Part shown: positions 1-8,664 of the stretch, piece by piece
Numbering within the stretch: the first letter of the stretch is position 1
Layout: each line of letters begins with the position of its first letter
NCBI RefSeq assembly: GCF_001425355.1
Contig: NZ_LMQN01000001.1
Coordinates: 186,490 to 250,489, forward strand
Reading direction: 5' to 3'
DNA length: 64,000 nucleotides
Source: Chryseobacterium sp. Leaf405
GTDB taxonomy: Bacteria; Bacteroidota; Bacteroidia; Flavobacteriales; Weeksellaceae
Notes under the pieces: generated by a model
What the model was told of the DNA's origin: nothing
Databases searched by the model: none
The model's input: only the letters and a program-made list of their open reading frames with translations
Program-made: the position numbers and the translations under genes

Positions 1-40
1 AATTGCTTCGAATTTTATAAAATATGTTGGTATTTTCACA

Positions 41-340
41 ATGCCATTTACTTTCTTTATAGCTACACCATATCACGACTTGATGCTTGCTGTTTCAAAC
101 ACATTGTTTTGGGCTTGTATAATTTGCATTACTGTATATCTTCTAAAATCAAACCGGCACTTTTTTAAAATTTATGCAATCATGTGCTTGCTCATTTATT
201 ATTATGCTATGTATTTATACATATTAAAAGATTGGACTTCATTGGCTGTAGTGCAGAAGTGGAATAATATGAGCGCTATATTATTAATTTTAGGACTTGA
301 ATACTTTACGGATAAAAAAGATTTTGCTAACATCAGATGA
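41..340 (+). CDS. Hypothetical membrane protein, possibly 5'-truncated by the window edge
   Basis: Unrecognised small hydrophobic protein of 99 residues from the first ATG. Two clear membrane segments lie at about residues 13-35 and 42-63, a shorter hydrophobic stretch at 78-88, and the C-terminus is polar. The frame stays open upstream to base 2 with no stop, so the gene may begin left of the window and this may be only its C-terminal part. It is followed by DUF6624 on the same strand after 140 bases that contain a repeat also found after the VOC gene. No function can be assigned. Confidence 0.5.
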   Translation: MPFTFFIATPYHDLMLAVSNTLFWACIICITVYLLKSNRHFFKIYAIMCLLIYYYAMYLYILKDWTSLAVVQKWNNMSAILLILGLEYFTDKKDFANIR

Positions 341-394
341 GATTGGTCTTGGCTAACTAATATATGGAAATTTGGCTTTACAAACGAGAAGAAA

Positions 395-427
395 ACAACG
401 AAATGCTAACATGTTTTTGGCAAAATG
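395..427 (+). repeat. Cassette-boundary-like repeat, copy 1
   Basis: Follows the pattern ACAACRAA, two variable bases, GCTAACA, then a TGT/TTTG/AAA tail. A second copy lies at 1701-1732, in the same position downstream of another small gene. The core GCTAAC resembles half of an integron attC site or of other gene-cassette boundaries. That reading is inference. Confidence 0.4.
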
Positions 428-480
428 TTATTGGCTATTTTAGGAAGACAACTTCACAAAAACAAATATGATATCAAAAA

Positions 481-1080
481 ATGGACAATAAAATCATTGC
501 TGAAAAAATAATTGAACTGAAAAACGCAGACTTGACATTAAGAGATAAACTTGTGCAAAGCGGACAACTTAGCGAAGGTTATAACGAACAAATGAAAGAG
601 TTGCATAACGAAAATGCTAAAATCCTGAACGACATAATAGACGCAATCGGTTATCCTACAATTGACAAAGTTGGTAAAGAAGCAAACGAAGCGGCTTGGT
701 TGATAATACAGCATTCAATCGGACAGCCCCTTTTTATGAAAAAGTGTGCGAAACTATTGGAAATGGAAGTTAGTGAAAGTAAAGCAGACTCGATAAGTTT
801 AGCATTTCTAACAGACCGTATAGCAGTTTTTGAAGGTAAGCCACAACTTAACGGAACCCAATTTGACTGGGACGAAAAAGGAAATTTAAACCCTAATCTC
901 TTTGACGACTTATCCAAGGTAAATGAAAGAAGAAAATCAATTGGACTTAACACACTTGAAGAGCAAACAGAAATAATGAGAAGACAAGCAATAAATGAAA
1001 ATCAATCGCAACCAAAAGACTTTGAAAAAAGAAAGCAGGAGATTGAACAATGGAAAAAAAATGTAGGATGGACCAAATAA
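481..1080 (+). CDS. DUF6624 family protein
   Basis: A 199-residue soluble protein of unknown function. The middle carries the DUF6624-like pattern: AWLIIQHS at about residues 72-79, QPLFMKKC just after it, and DRIAVFEGKPQLNGTQF at about 112-128. The N-terminal 60 residues and the C-terminal 50 are charged and helical, and there is no signal peptide or membrane segment. It stands alone, separated by non-coding spacers from both neighbours on the same strand, an arrangement common for this family in Flavobacteriia accessory DNA. The family is recognised with good confidence. Its biochemical role is not known. Confidence 0.75.
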   Translation: MDNKIIAEKIIELKNADLTLRDKLVQSGQLSEGYNEQMKELHNENAKILNDIIDAIGYPTIDKVGKEANEAAWLIIQHSIGQPLFMKKCAKLLEMEVSESKADSISLAFLTDRIAVFEGKPQLNGTQFDWDEKGNLNPNLFDDLSKVNERRKSIGLNTLEEQTEIMRRQAINENQSQPKDFEKRKQEIEQWKKNVGWTK

Positions 1081-1333
1081 AAACATCAATTAACATCGGC
1101 TAAGCTAGATTGCAGGTTTTCGGTGACCGGAAGTTTTGTTTTCACGAAGAAAGTTTTATCTTGGCAGAGAAAACTCAGTCCTTTTGAATCGTAATCTCGC
1201 TTAAGCGGCGAAACGTTAGCGGTCATTGCAAAACAACTTTCTGCAATTAACAGAGACATAGTTGACAACAAAACAAAAATGATAAAAACATTAGGCCTTG
1301 ACCTACTAACTTAGGAGACAAAATATATAAAAT

Positions 1334-1696
1334 ATGAATTATCTATCTATTGAGCCGTTTATTCCTTCGGGACAAGACTTTGACAAATCAAAACAGCTAT
1401 TTCAAGAACTGGGTTTTGAAATAGAATGGGACGGCGGAGACCTTGTTGGTTTCCGAAATGGTAACTGTAAATTTATATTACAACAATACGACAATAAGTC
1501 GTTTGCTGAAAACCTGATGGTGTCTGTTAAGGTACCTGATATAAATGAATTTTGGAAAAATATAAACAAAAAGAATCTTTCAGAAAAATTTGACATTCTA
1601 CCAGTTGGACAACCAGTAGAACAGCCTTATGGCAAAGAAGTGAATATTATTGACATAGCTGGAGTTTGTTGGCATTTTATAGAAGAATTAACGTGA
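1334..1696 (+). CDS. VOC (glyoxalase/bleomycin-resistance-like) protein
   Basis: A 120-residue single-domain protein of the vicinal oxygen chelate superfamily. The N-terminus FIPSGQDFDKSKQLFQELGF is the first beta-alpha unit typical of these proteins. The hydrophobic strand FILQQY and the ending IIDIAGVCWHF fit the paired betaalphabetabetabeta modules. The length matches stand-alone VOC proteins, which often act as dimers. The N-terminal metal histidine position carries no His, so catalysis is uncertain and it may only bind a ligand. It lies between an inverted GTTAGCGG (1215-1222) and CCGCTAAC (1709-1716), as if part of a cassette. Confidence 0.75.
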   Translation: MNYLSIEPFIPSGQDFDKSKQLFQELGFEIEWDGGDLVGFRNGNCKFILQQYDNKSFAENLMVSVKVPDINEFWKNINKKNLSEKFDILPVGQPVEQPYGKEVNIIDIAGVCWHFIEELT

Positions 1697-1700
1697 CAAA

Positions 1701-1732
1701 ACAACAAACCGCTAACAATGTATTTGCGAAAA
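1701..1732 (+). repeat. Cassette-boundary-like repeat, copy 2
   Basis: Second copy of the motif at 395-427, beginning five bases after the VOC stop codon. It includes CCGCTAAC, the reverse complement of GTTAGCGG at 1215-1222 upstream of the same gene. Confidence 0.4.
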
Positions 1733-1934
1733 AGGAGCTGAAGTATAAGCCTCAATATTTGTAATTCTATTGGGCTTTAGTGTAAATTCCGGTGATATTG
1801 ACCACCCTTAATTCTGGAGATAATAATGTAAGAAGAGTTTCTACAAATTAGTAAAGATTTTGAATTGTTCAGAATCTTTACTTAATATCACTGCATAAGG
1901 TTATATTTATATTGATGTCTTTGACATAATAGAC

Positions 1935-2765
1935 CTATTGTTCAAAGTCCGTTGAGATGGTAAGATTCTCCCACTCTTCAATCTGTTGCGATAACTGAGC
2001 AATCTTTTCCGCAGCTCTTTTGTGGGCATCGCTTCCTAAAAATAACAATGTCGGAGAATGCTGACTGTCCACCAACTCAATGAAAGTATCAGCGACCTTG
2101 TCGGGGTTACCTAATTGTTTTCCATCTATTTCGTTCATTTTCTGATATGCCGTTCTCAAAAAGCTGTAATCATCAATTTGTTTTTTGCTGAAGGCAATGG
2201 AGTCCTGTTTTGCAAAATTAGTTCGAAACCATCCAGGCAAAATTGCTGTCACCTTGACTCCCAATGGCTTTAGATCATTTGCCAAAGCTTCCGACAAACC
2301 TGTCACTGCAAATTTAGCAGCGCAATAAATGCTCCAGCCAAGTCCAGGCGCAAAACCAGCAATAGAGGAAATATTGATAATGTGTCCTGAATGTTGCCTT
2401 CTGAAATAAGGCAATGCCTGCTGGATGACTTTAACGACAGCGAAAAAATTGATATTGAAATTATCGTTGATCTCTTGTTCTGACAATTCTTCAATAGCAC
2501 CGCCGATCCCATAGCCTGCATTGTTTACGATCACATCAATCCTTCCAAACGTACTGATGGTTTTTTCCATTGAACCTGCTATTGACCTTTCGTCTGTCAG
2601 ATCAACCTCTAGGGGCAAAAAGTTTTCGTTTGTAATATCAGATAATGCAGAAATCTGCCGTGATGTTGCGGCGACCTTATAACCCTTCAATAACAGCTGC
2701 TCTATGAGAGACCGTCCGATACCTTTAGATGCATCGGTAATATACCATACTTTAGAAATATCCAT
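1935..2765 (-). CDS. Short-chain dehydrogenase/reductase (SDR)
   Basis: NAD(P)-dependent oxidoreductase of the classical SDR family, 276 residues from the chosen ATG at 2765. The longer frame to 2849 would add 28 residues unlike any SDR N-terminus. NNAG lies near residue 84, the catalytic Ser in NISSIAG, and YxxxK as YCAAK. The dinucleotide motif reads TDASKGIG, with Asp in place of the first Gly of TGxxxGxG; this is unusual and could weaken cofactor binding. A -7-like box lies 21 bases upstream, and the broken AraC gene lies just ahead on the same strand. The substrate is unknown. Confidence 0.88.
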   Translation of the reverse strand: MDISKVWYITDASKGIGRSLIEQLLLKGYKVAATSRQISALSDITNENFLPLEVDLTDERSIAGSMEKTISTFGRIDVIVNNAGYGIGGAIEELSEQEINDNFNINFFAVVKVIQQALPYFRRQHSGHIINISSIAGFAPGLGWSIYCAAKFAVTGLSEALANDLKPLGVKVTAILPGWFRTNFAKQDSIAFSKKQIDDYSFLRTAYQKMNEIDGKQLGNPDKVADTFIELVDSQHSPTLLFLGSDAHKRAAEKIAQLSQQIEEWENLTISTDFEQ

Positions 2766-2785
2766 CTTTATACTTTTTATTGAAG

Positions 2786-2835
2786 CAAAATTAGCGCGGA
2801 TATATGGAACATTGTTAGTAAGAACAGAAACATAA
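2786..2835 (-). promoter_or_regulatory. Probable promoter and AraC-type operator for the SDR gene
   Basis: On the minus strand a TAATTTTG box lies at 2793-2786. Just upstream of it are two direct repeats of the form GRAACATWRTTWGTA (plus-strand spelling), starting at 2806 and 2827, 21 bases apart. They match at 11 of 15 positions. This is the geometry of an AraC-family activator site. The gap to the -7 box (12 bases) is shorter than at the other operators in the window. Confidence 0.45.
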
Positions 2836-2845
2836 TTTGTACAAA

Positions 2846-3739
2846 TCAAACCAATCTGAAAGAGATCGGGTTTAAACCTGTCTGCTTTTTGAAGAACTTA
2901 TTAAAGTGCGCAAGGTCATCAAATCCTAAACTGTGACTTATTTCAGAAACAGACCAGTCTGTATGCCTGAGCAAAATTTTGGCTTCCGCATTCAGTCGTT
3001 CGGTTATGTGCTCTCTTGTGGTCTTACCCGTCACTTTTTTCAAACAGCGGTTAAGGTAGTTGACATGAATGGAGATCCTTTCTGCAAATTCGTTTGGTAA
3101 ACGGAATTTCAGTTTATCAGTTTTGTATTGGATAGGAAATTGCTGCTCTAACAATTCCAAAAAGATCATCGTAATTCTTTTGGCAGCATCACCATACTGA
3201 AACACATTTTCCGGAGGCGTCCATTTCATTGCCAGAAAGTACAGCTCGCTGACATAGTTTCTGATCAGATCGTATTTGTACATATAGTTTCCGTTTAATT
3301 CCTGGAACATCTTTTCAAACAGTTTTTTTACTTCTCGATAGTCATCTGCGGACAATTTAAAAACGGGCAGAACGGAGGTTCTGAACAGGGGAAGATCACC
3401 GACATCAAGTTTATGATTGCCCAGAAAAAACTCCATTTTGAAAACACAAAAAACGCCTTTTGTATCAGAGGTTAAAGATTGGTAGGAATAGGGATTATCA
3501 GGGTGAAAAAACAGCAAGGTGTTGCCTTATACCTTTACTTCCTCATTTCCGTATCTGAAAATATTTTCTCCTGAAAAAAGCATTATTTTAAAAAAAATTC
3601 TGCGCACGTGCAACGGTAATTCTTCTTTTCTTTCCAATCTGCTTTCAATACGAAACACATTGAACTGTCCGATGGTGTGTTCCAATTTACAAGGTAATTC
3701 ATTGAATTTATGCTGGTAAAATTGTTCTATTGTTTCCAT
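2846..3739 (-). pseudogene. AraC-family transcriptional regulator interrupted by an in-frame stop
   Basis: A regulator of about 297 residues with a variable N-terminal sensing domain and a C-terminal AraC DNA-binding domain. Two in-frame pieces are seen: 3739-3527 ending RYGNEEVKV, then TAA at 3529-3527, then GNTLLFFHPDNPY and the rest to 2846. No shift is needed to join them, so one base substitution is enough to explain the break. The HTH region includes EISHSLGFDDLAHFNKFFKK and ends GLNPISFRLV, as in intact relatives. The downstream SDR is probably its former target. A TTG restart at 3517 could give a C-terminal fragment, but this is unlikely to respond to ligand. Confidence 0.8.
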
Positions 3740-3837
3740 AAATTAAATCTGAACCTATTTACTGATCAGTGTAAACGAAACCAAGTTACAAATTCTTGGT
3801 AAAGATGACAAATCGCAACTTAAGTTCAAAAGGTATT

Positions 3838-4020
3838 TCAATTAAACAACTTTCTGAACCCTAGAGGCGTAACGTTTGTCTTGGTCTTGAACAGTTTACT
3901 GAAAGATTGTGAATGTTCAAAGCCCAGCTCCTAAGCAATTTCCGAAACGGAAAGATTTGTTGTTGATAGTTTTTCTGTTGCTTTTTCTATGATGGCGTTA
4001 TGAATGTATTCAGGCAGGCA
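3838..4020 (-). pseudogene. C-terminal fragment of a second AraC-family regulator
   Basis: About 60 codons of an AraC DNA-binding domain on the minus strand. The segment reads LSVSEIA, then an in-frame TAG, then ELGFEHSQSFSKLFK and an ending RKLFN. It closely matches the C-terminus of the intact AraC at 51471-52385, where the stop position is Tyr (SEIAYELGFEHSQSFSKLF). The N-terminal two thirds are missing upstream of about 4020, so it is a dead remnant, probably of a paralogue of that regulator. Confidence 0.75.
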
Positions 4021-4165
4021 CAAGGAAAACTGCAATCGATTCCCTGAAAACAATAAGAAAGAACATTGATGGAAGCCCGAAATATTTTTGCGGAGGTTCT
4101 AGTATCTCCGATCCCGGATACCCAAAAAGATTTTTTTCCGCAGAGACCACGGAATATATTTGCTA
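4021..4165. other. Gap with a possible decayed coding stretch
   Basis: Between the AraC fragment and the duplicated region. The plus strand is open from about 4024 to 4204, with normal-looking codon use and a short peptide containing KTAIDSLKTIRKN. There is no start codon or recognised family. It may be the tail of a lost gene. Confidence 0.25.
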
Positions 4166-4463
4166 TAGAAAATCATGTAGCCTCACGACGAATCGTGGCA
4201 GTTGAAATGACCTTCTTATTATAGATGAATAAATAAGAAAGAATGTTTTTGAGAGATACGGTTTAAATGCGTCTGTACAGAGGATCCAGAAGTATCCTTA
4301 AAAATTACTAAAAGATTAGGGAAAGATTAATGGTTTAATAAATTTATCTAACAACGATATGCCCAGAAATAAAACATTGATAAATTCCCCATTTTTCTCA
4401 TAATGTAATAAAAAGTCAGTGATGATTGTCTTAACGTTATGAGAATCTACTTTTTACTCCTAT
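4166..4463 (+). repeat. Degraded duplicate of the region upstream of the 17.7 kb serine hydrolase
   Basis: About 298 bases that can be aligned by eye along their length with 17481-17764, with scattered differences and small gaps. The copy includes CCTCACGA...TCGTGGCAGTTGAAA near its start. It ends with the first eight codons of the hydrolase gene, ATGAGAATCTACTTTTTACT and CCTA, at 4439-4462. Here a TAA follows at 4463-4465, so the coding copy is broken. It lies 100 bases ahead of a different serine hydrolase gene, which suggests recombination between paralogous loci. Confidence 0.75.
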
Positions 4464-4565
4464 AAGAAAATAATTATTTGAGAAATTGAAATATTTAAGT
4501 CTATAACTCACTATTTTTTTTAAATAAATATTTAATATTTCGGACATTTGTGAATCAGTTAATCA

Positions 4566-5732
4566 ATGCTTATGATAAATAATATTAAACTGAAAAACTT
4601 CTTCCCATTGACTTTGGTACCAATCTGTCTGGGAATGATTATCTGCTGCTCGACAGCCACCAATGCAAAGAATTCGATTTCAGGGAAAAACGATTCTTTA
4701 TATGTGGAAGTAGAAAGACTTGGACAGGAACTTACTGTAAAAAATAATGTTCCGGGCATTGCAGTCGCTGTGATCAGGGATGGAAAGATCGACTGGATAC
4801 AATCGATCGGTTATGCAGATCTTGCAAGCAAAAAGCCTGTGACACCTGAGACTATCTTCAATGTCGGTTCAGTCTCTAAGCTGGCTTCTTCGTGGGGCTT
4901 TATGCAGTTGACAGAGAAGGGGCTTATAAAACTGGATGACCCTGTTGAAAAATCACTTACCCGCTGGCATCTGCCAGAATCTGAATTTGATAAATCGAAA
5001 GTAACACTTAGAAGGATCTTAAGCCATACTTCAGGGCTTTCCGTACACGGTTATGGCGGGTCAGACCAGGGAACTCCACTGCTTAGCCTGGAAGAATCGC
5101 TGAACGGAAAAACCAAACGCAATGGTGAAACGGTACATCTCATCAGCGAACCAGGAACTAAATGGGAATATTCCGGAGGTGGTTACACGCTCGCCCAACT
5201 GCTTTTGGAAGAGAGAACAGAGCAGAACTTTTCCAAATATATGACGCAAAATATATTCCTGCCACTTGGGATGAAACATACCACCTATGAATGGACAGCA
5301 GAAATGATGGACAATTCAGCAACTGCATATGATGAAAATGGAAATCCGATAAAAAACAAAATCTTCACCGAAAAAGCAGCCGCAGGATTGCAGACCACCA
5401 TCAAAGATCTTGCTCATTTCGCAGAACTTTCACTTACCCGCAATCCGAAACAATTGAATAAGGTTCTTAAACCTGAAACCATCACGTTAATGGAAACACC
5501 TGTTCTTCCAAATTCCAGCGAAGGCGAAAGCGGTCTTGGATATCGGTTTATGAATTACGAAGGGTTCAAAACAATAGGACACACGGGAGAAAATGTCGGA
5601 TGGAGTGCAGCTCTAATTTTGAATCTTACAACAAAAAGTGGTCTAATTGTTTTATGTAATGGATCCAATGGTGATAGGGTCTGGTACCCAATCTACCAAA
5701 GATGGCTGAAAACTATAAAGCTAAATGATTAA
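4566..5732 (+). CDS. Serine hydrolase of the class C beta-lactamase/PBP family
   Basis: A 388-residue secreted hydrolase of the beta-lactamase fold; members are esterases, D-peptidases or beta-lactamases. Residues 12-30 form an export signal ending near ICCST, which might be a weak lipobox. The nucleophile motif is S102-V-S-K105. The second motif is Y202-S-G, where true class C beta-lactamases have YxN. The third motif is H339-T-G. Asn at the YxN position is missing, so an esterase or peptidase role fits better than beta-lactamase. It is monocistronic and followed by a hairpin terminator at 5998-6019. A start at residue 3 (4572) is also possible. Confidence 0.87.
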   Translation: MLMINNIKLKNFFPLTLVPICLGMIICCSTATNAKNSISGKNDSLYVEVERLGQELTVKNNVPGIAVAVIRDGKIDWIQSIGYADLASKKPVTPETIFNVGSVSKLASSWGFMQLTEKGLIKLDDPVEKSLTRWHLPESEFDKSKVTLRRILSHTSGLSVHGYGGSDQGTPLLSLEESLNGKTKRNGETVHLISEPGTKWEYSGGGYTLAQLLLEERTEQNFSKYMTQNIFLPLGMKHTTYEWTAEMMDNSATAYDENGNPIKNKIFTEKAAAGLQTTIKDLAHFAELSLTRNPKQLNKVLKPETITLMETPVLPNSSEGESGLGYRFMNYEGFKTIGHTGENVGWSAALILNLTTKSGLIVLCNGSNGDRVWYPIYQRWLKTIKLND

Positions 5733-5791
5733 ATGATAATTGAATCTTAATTTGCCACAATATAGAATTACCAAGATAAAATCAGAATGAT

Positions 5792-5872
5792 ATGAAACGA
5801 AGTTTTATTAATAAAATGCTAAGTAAACTTGCAAAGAGAGTTAAGGCGAAAATACTATCATTAGAAATTTAA
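5792..5872 (+). CDS. Possible 26-residue cationic peptide ORF
   Basis: ATG to TAA reading frame of 26 codons beginning MKRSFINK, with many Lys and Arg residues spaced along a helix that could be amphipathic. It lies in the 370-base gap between the serine hydrolase and the terminator. No family, no clear promoter, and chance is a fair explanation. Confidence 0.15.
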   Translation: MKRSFINKMLSKLAKRVKAKILSLEI

Positions 5873-5997
5873 TTAAGTATCAGATTTCAGCACATCAGTC
5901 CAAGATTTTGACTCAACCATGACGATAGTTATACAATCACCATTATTCTCAATAATAGAATGGGATAAATTTTGGAGTCTCAATTAATACAAATAAA

Positions 5998-6019
5998 AAT
6001 CCCTCAAAAAAGAGGGATT
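5998..6019. terminator. Hairpin terminator between convergent genes
   Basis: Perfect 8-base stem AATCCCTC / GAGGGATT with an A6 loop. It sits between the plus-strand hydrolase and the minus-strand lipoprotein, and could serve both. Confidence 0.7.
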
Positions 6020-6101
6020 CAGTACGGTTAAAAACTAAATATTGAGATTGGCTCAAATTTTTTTTTCCTGAGTGGATCTGACCTTCAGGATTGACAGGTC
6101 T

Positions 6102-7364
6102 TTATTTTTTAAAATATTTAATCTGATTTAAAGGACGGGAACTGGGATAAAATGTGTGAGCAATCAAAAGACTCGTCCTATTGGTATTTCTGTCAATCAC
6201 CACCACTCCTTTACCGGTAATATAGATGAGATTACCGTCTGATCTTGTTTCTATATTAGAAACGGGATATAGTGAAGGATCTATAGGGATTTTAAATATT
6301 GTCTTGCCCGATGTATCCAAAACAAAAATAATACTTTTGGTATAACCAGTAAGCTCATCCTGATTTGCAAGCTGCCAGTTTTTGATCTGATCTCCTGGCT
6401 CATAGAGCCATTTTTCCTTACCATTTTTGGCATTGATTGCGATCAAAGCAGATTTATTTTGATTATCAGAAGCTTTGCAGACAATCAGTTGGTTATTCAC
6501 AAGTTCAGTATTGCCGTCCCCTAAGCCAGGATACTTTTCAGATTGATACTGCCAGTCAAAGATTCCCTTCTGACCACTTGAATTCTCTTCCGGATGATTA
6601 ACTTCCGCCCCTCTCGTAAAACCATCGCCGCTTAAGCCCACCGAATAAAAAATTCCGTTCTGGACTCCCAAGAACAGACTGTTCTTATTGGATTGCATCT
6701 GGGTATAAATAGGGCTTCCACTGTCAGCAATATCCTCCATAGTCAAATACCCAAAAGAACCGCTTGGATAATGTATATCCAGATATACAGCAGAGTTAAC
6801 ATATATTGCGCCACTATTTTCAATGGGCTGGAAGTAATTGTAGCTGGTAGAGTTTGCTTTTTGAGATATGGTCTTTCCGGTAGTGGCATCCACTGTGATA
6901 AGTTTTGATTTTAATAAATCAGGAATGCCCGCCGAAGGTATAAATATTTTGCGATCATAAACCAATGGCTTTGTCATAAAAATAGGCCCGGGATATGCGT
7001 CGGAATTTTTATAGCCTGTTCCATCATTTGAGGCATCGTCCAAAGTCGGGTCAGGTTTATAATTGTTTTCCCAGCGTATTTTTCCCGATAAGATATCGGC
7101 CGCCAGGAGTCTGCCGGATTCAAATGGCATATAGATCGTACTTTCATCATAAGAAAAGCGATTTCGATTGCTTAGCGTATCATCTTTAGATATATATTCC
7201 CAGGTGAGTTTTTTTGTTTCCAGATTAAAATTAAACAGTTTTCCTTTGGAAGAAACAATCAGGGTTTCGTTGGGCACTTTTGGTTCAGCAGTTGTTTTTT
7301 CTGATGAATTGCAACCCCATATGACGGCAAATAATGCCACCGTAATTACTTTATTTCTAAGCAT
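6102..7364 (-). CDS. PQQ-like beta-propeller lipoprotein
   Basis: A 420-residue lipoprotein: MLRNKVITVALFAVIWGC gives a short signal with the lipid-modified Cys at 18. The rest is a run of repeats of the quinoprotein beta-propeller type, with the recurring pattern of an aromatic-rich strand followed by a turn. Examples are TVDATTGKTISQ, AINAKNGKEKWLYEPGD and FVLDTSGKTIFKI. The residues that would bind PQQ and metal are not evident, so it is more likely a scaffold or sensor than a dehydrogenase. It is the last gene of a minus-strand group with the WG-repeat lipoprotein 28 bases upstream. Confidence 0.7.
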   Translation of the reverse strand: MLRNKVITVALFAVIWGCNSSEKTTAEPKVPNETLIVSSKGKLFNFNLETKKLTWEYISKDDTLSNRNRFSYDESTIYMPFESGRLLAADILSGKIRWENNYKPDPTLDDASNDGTGYKNSDAYPGPIFMTKPLVYDRKIFIPSAGIPDLLKSKLITVDATTGKTISQKANSTSYNYFQPIENSGAIYVNSAVYLDIHYPSGSFGYLTMEDIADSGSPIYTQMQSNKNSLFLGVQNGIFYSVGLSGDGFTRGAEVNHPEENSSGQKGIFDWQYQSEKYPGLGDGNTELVNNQLIVCKASDNQNKSALIAINAKNGKEKWLYEPGDQIKNWQLANQDELTGYTKSIIFVLDTSGKTIFKIPIDPSLYPVSNIETRSDGNLIYITGKGVVVIDRNTNRTSLLIAHTFYPSSRPLNQIKYFKK

Positions 7365-7392
7365 TTTGAGTTTCTTATTAATAGTATTTTTC

Positions 7393-8121
7393 TTAATTTT
7401 TAACTACTTTACCAGTGCTGTAGACGGTATATTCTTCTCCCCCATCTTTTTGCAAAACGACTTTTCCATTCACAAATTCAGATGTAGAAGTGAATTCCGG
7501 CTGGACAACCACTTCCTCTTTGAAATTCATCAGACCCCAGCGCTGCGGCTCCTTCATAAAATAAAACAAACCATTCCCTGCGTAAGTAGCACCTTGATAT
7601 TTGGGCTTTACAAGAACTTTTCCTGTGTAATCAGCAAAACCATTTTTTCCGTCTTTATTAATAACGAAAAGGTTATCTTTAGCAAAGTCTATCCAGTCAT
7701 AGATAGTGGGCAGAATCTCCTTCCCTTTGTCATCCACCATTCCTTTCTTGTCAACTGACACCTCGCAGAAACCGTTCACAAAGCCTATCGACAATCCCGA
7801 GTATTTTGTAGACACCACGATTTTCCCCTGTTTATTAATCAGTCCCAAATGCGGTTCATCCTCATTGTCTGTCAACCGATAGATGCTTGCATACTCGTTT
7901 CCATCAAAACTTGTAGATTCATAAAAAGCATCTTCACTAATCCAGGAATCTTCTTCCTTACTGTAATGTCCCTTGACCTGTTTTCCGAAATCATTGATTT
8001 CAGAACCTTTTGATATTGTGATATCTGTCGGTTTTTTGTTGTTTACCTGCTCTGCCTCTTTATTGTTTTTTTGACAAGATGTGAGCAGTATGGTGATTAA
8101 ACAAATTACGATTTTTTTCAT
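7393..8121 (-). CDS. WG-repeat lipoprotein
   Basis: A 242-residue lipoprotein with signal MKKIVICLITILLTSC (Cys 16). The body holds at least four WG-type repeats with the pattern Gly-hydrophobic, N/D-x-x-Gly-K, then I/V-x-P-x-Y/F: GLINKQGKIVVSTKY, GMVDDKGKEILPTIY, GFADYTGKVLVKPKY and WGLMNFKEEVVVQPEF. WG-repeat proteins form beta-rich surface domains; no enzymatic role is known for this form. It is probably co-transcribed with the beta-propeller lipoprotein downstream. Confidence 0.78.
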   Translation of the reverse strand: MKKIVICLITILLTSCQKNNKEAEQVNNKKPTDITISKGSEINDFGKQVKGHYSKEEDSWISEDAFYESTSFDGNEYASIYRLTDNEDEPHLGLINKQGKIVVSTKYSGLSIGFVNGFCEVSVDKKGMVDDKGKEILPTIYDWIDFAKDNLFVINKDGKNGFADYTGKVLVKPKYQGATYAGNGLFYFMKEPQRWGLMNFKEEVVVQPEFTSTSEFVNGKVVLQKDGGEEYTVYSTGKVVKN

Positions 8122-8427
8122 ACTTTTTTGATAAAGATAAAGAAAATGAAAAGAAATTTAGGGTCTGTTTAAATTTTCTTCATTAGAAATTTTATAGCGA
8201 ATAATTTGACTATATTTTAGGAGTTTTCGTTAGAGTAAAAGTAAGATTAAGGTTCTTGTTCCCCAACTATCATTTGTTATTAGCTAATCAAATACTTCAT
8301 ATTGTATACCAATTAAAGGTTATAACTACTTCTGTAACTTTTTTTTAAAAATATAGTTCAGTATCAATTCTTAAAAACTGTCATCCAAAGTCTATTTAAC
8401 GAAGTAAATACATTAATTTTCCGGGCA
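8122..8427. other. Non-coding gap
   Basis: AT-rich stretch upstream of the WG-repeat lipoprotein. No coding signal, repeat or clear hairpin was seen. Confidence 0.5.
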
Positions 8428-8664
8428 TTATATTGCGGTCTTAAAAACTGTAGTTATCACATTTGAATCGTTTAAATAAAAAGTATTGATCATAATCTGT
8501 TTTCTTTCAACCGCCCTGCCAAATGAATCCAAAATATGGATAAACGTCTCCTCCGCGATTTCTTGTTGTCGAGACCTCATTAAATCGTACACTTCATCTT
8601 CATCAAGTTCGTAAATTATATTTAGAATTGAATTGTCTGGTAAGCAAAGCAGGTTTTTTATAAT
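8428..8664 (-). other. In-frame open stretch after the stop of the 8665-9138 gene
   Basis: The TGA of the upstream gene (8667-8665) is followed in the same frame by 78 further sense codons ending at TAA 8430-8428. The peptide looks coding, with DEDEVYDLMRSRQQEIAEE and SFGRAVERKQIMINTFYL. A small ORF of 50 residues could start at ATG 8580. It may be the true C-terminus of the upstream gene cut off by a nonsense mutation, or a fragment of another gene. Confidence 0.35.

Noticed and set aside
1086..1271. 61-residue minus-strand ORF
   Set aside because: It lies in a spacer with inverted motifs that better explain the sequence, and has no family.
4566..5732. True class C beta-lactamase
   Set aside because: The YxN motif is YSG, and the sequence is of the broader serine hydrolase family; resistance cannot be claimed.
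7168..7758. 196-residue plus-strand ORF
   Set aside because: It runs opposite to two clear lipoprotein genes, and its residues lack a protein-like pattern.
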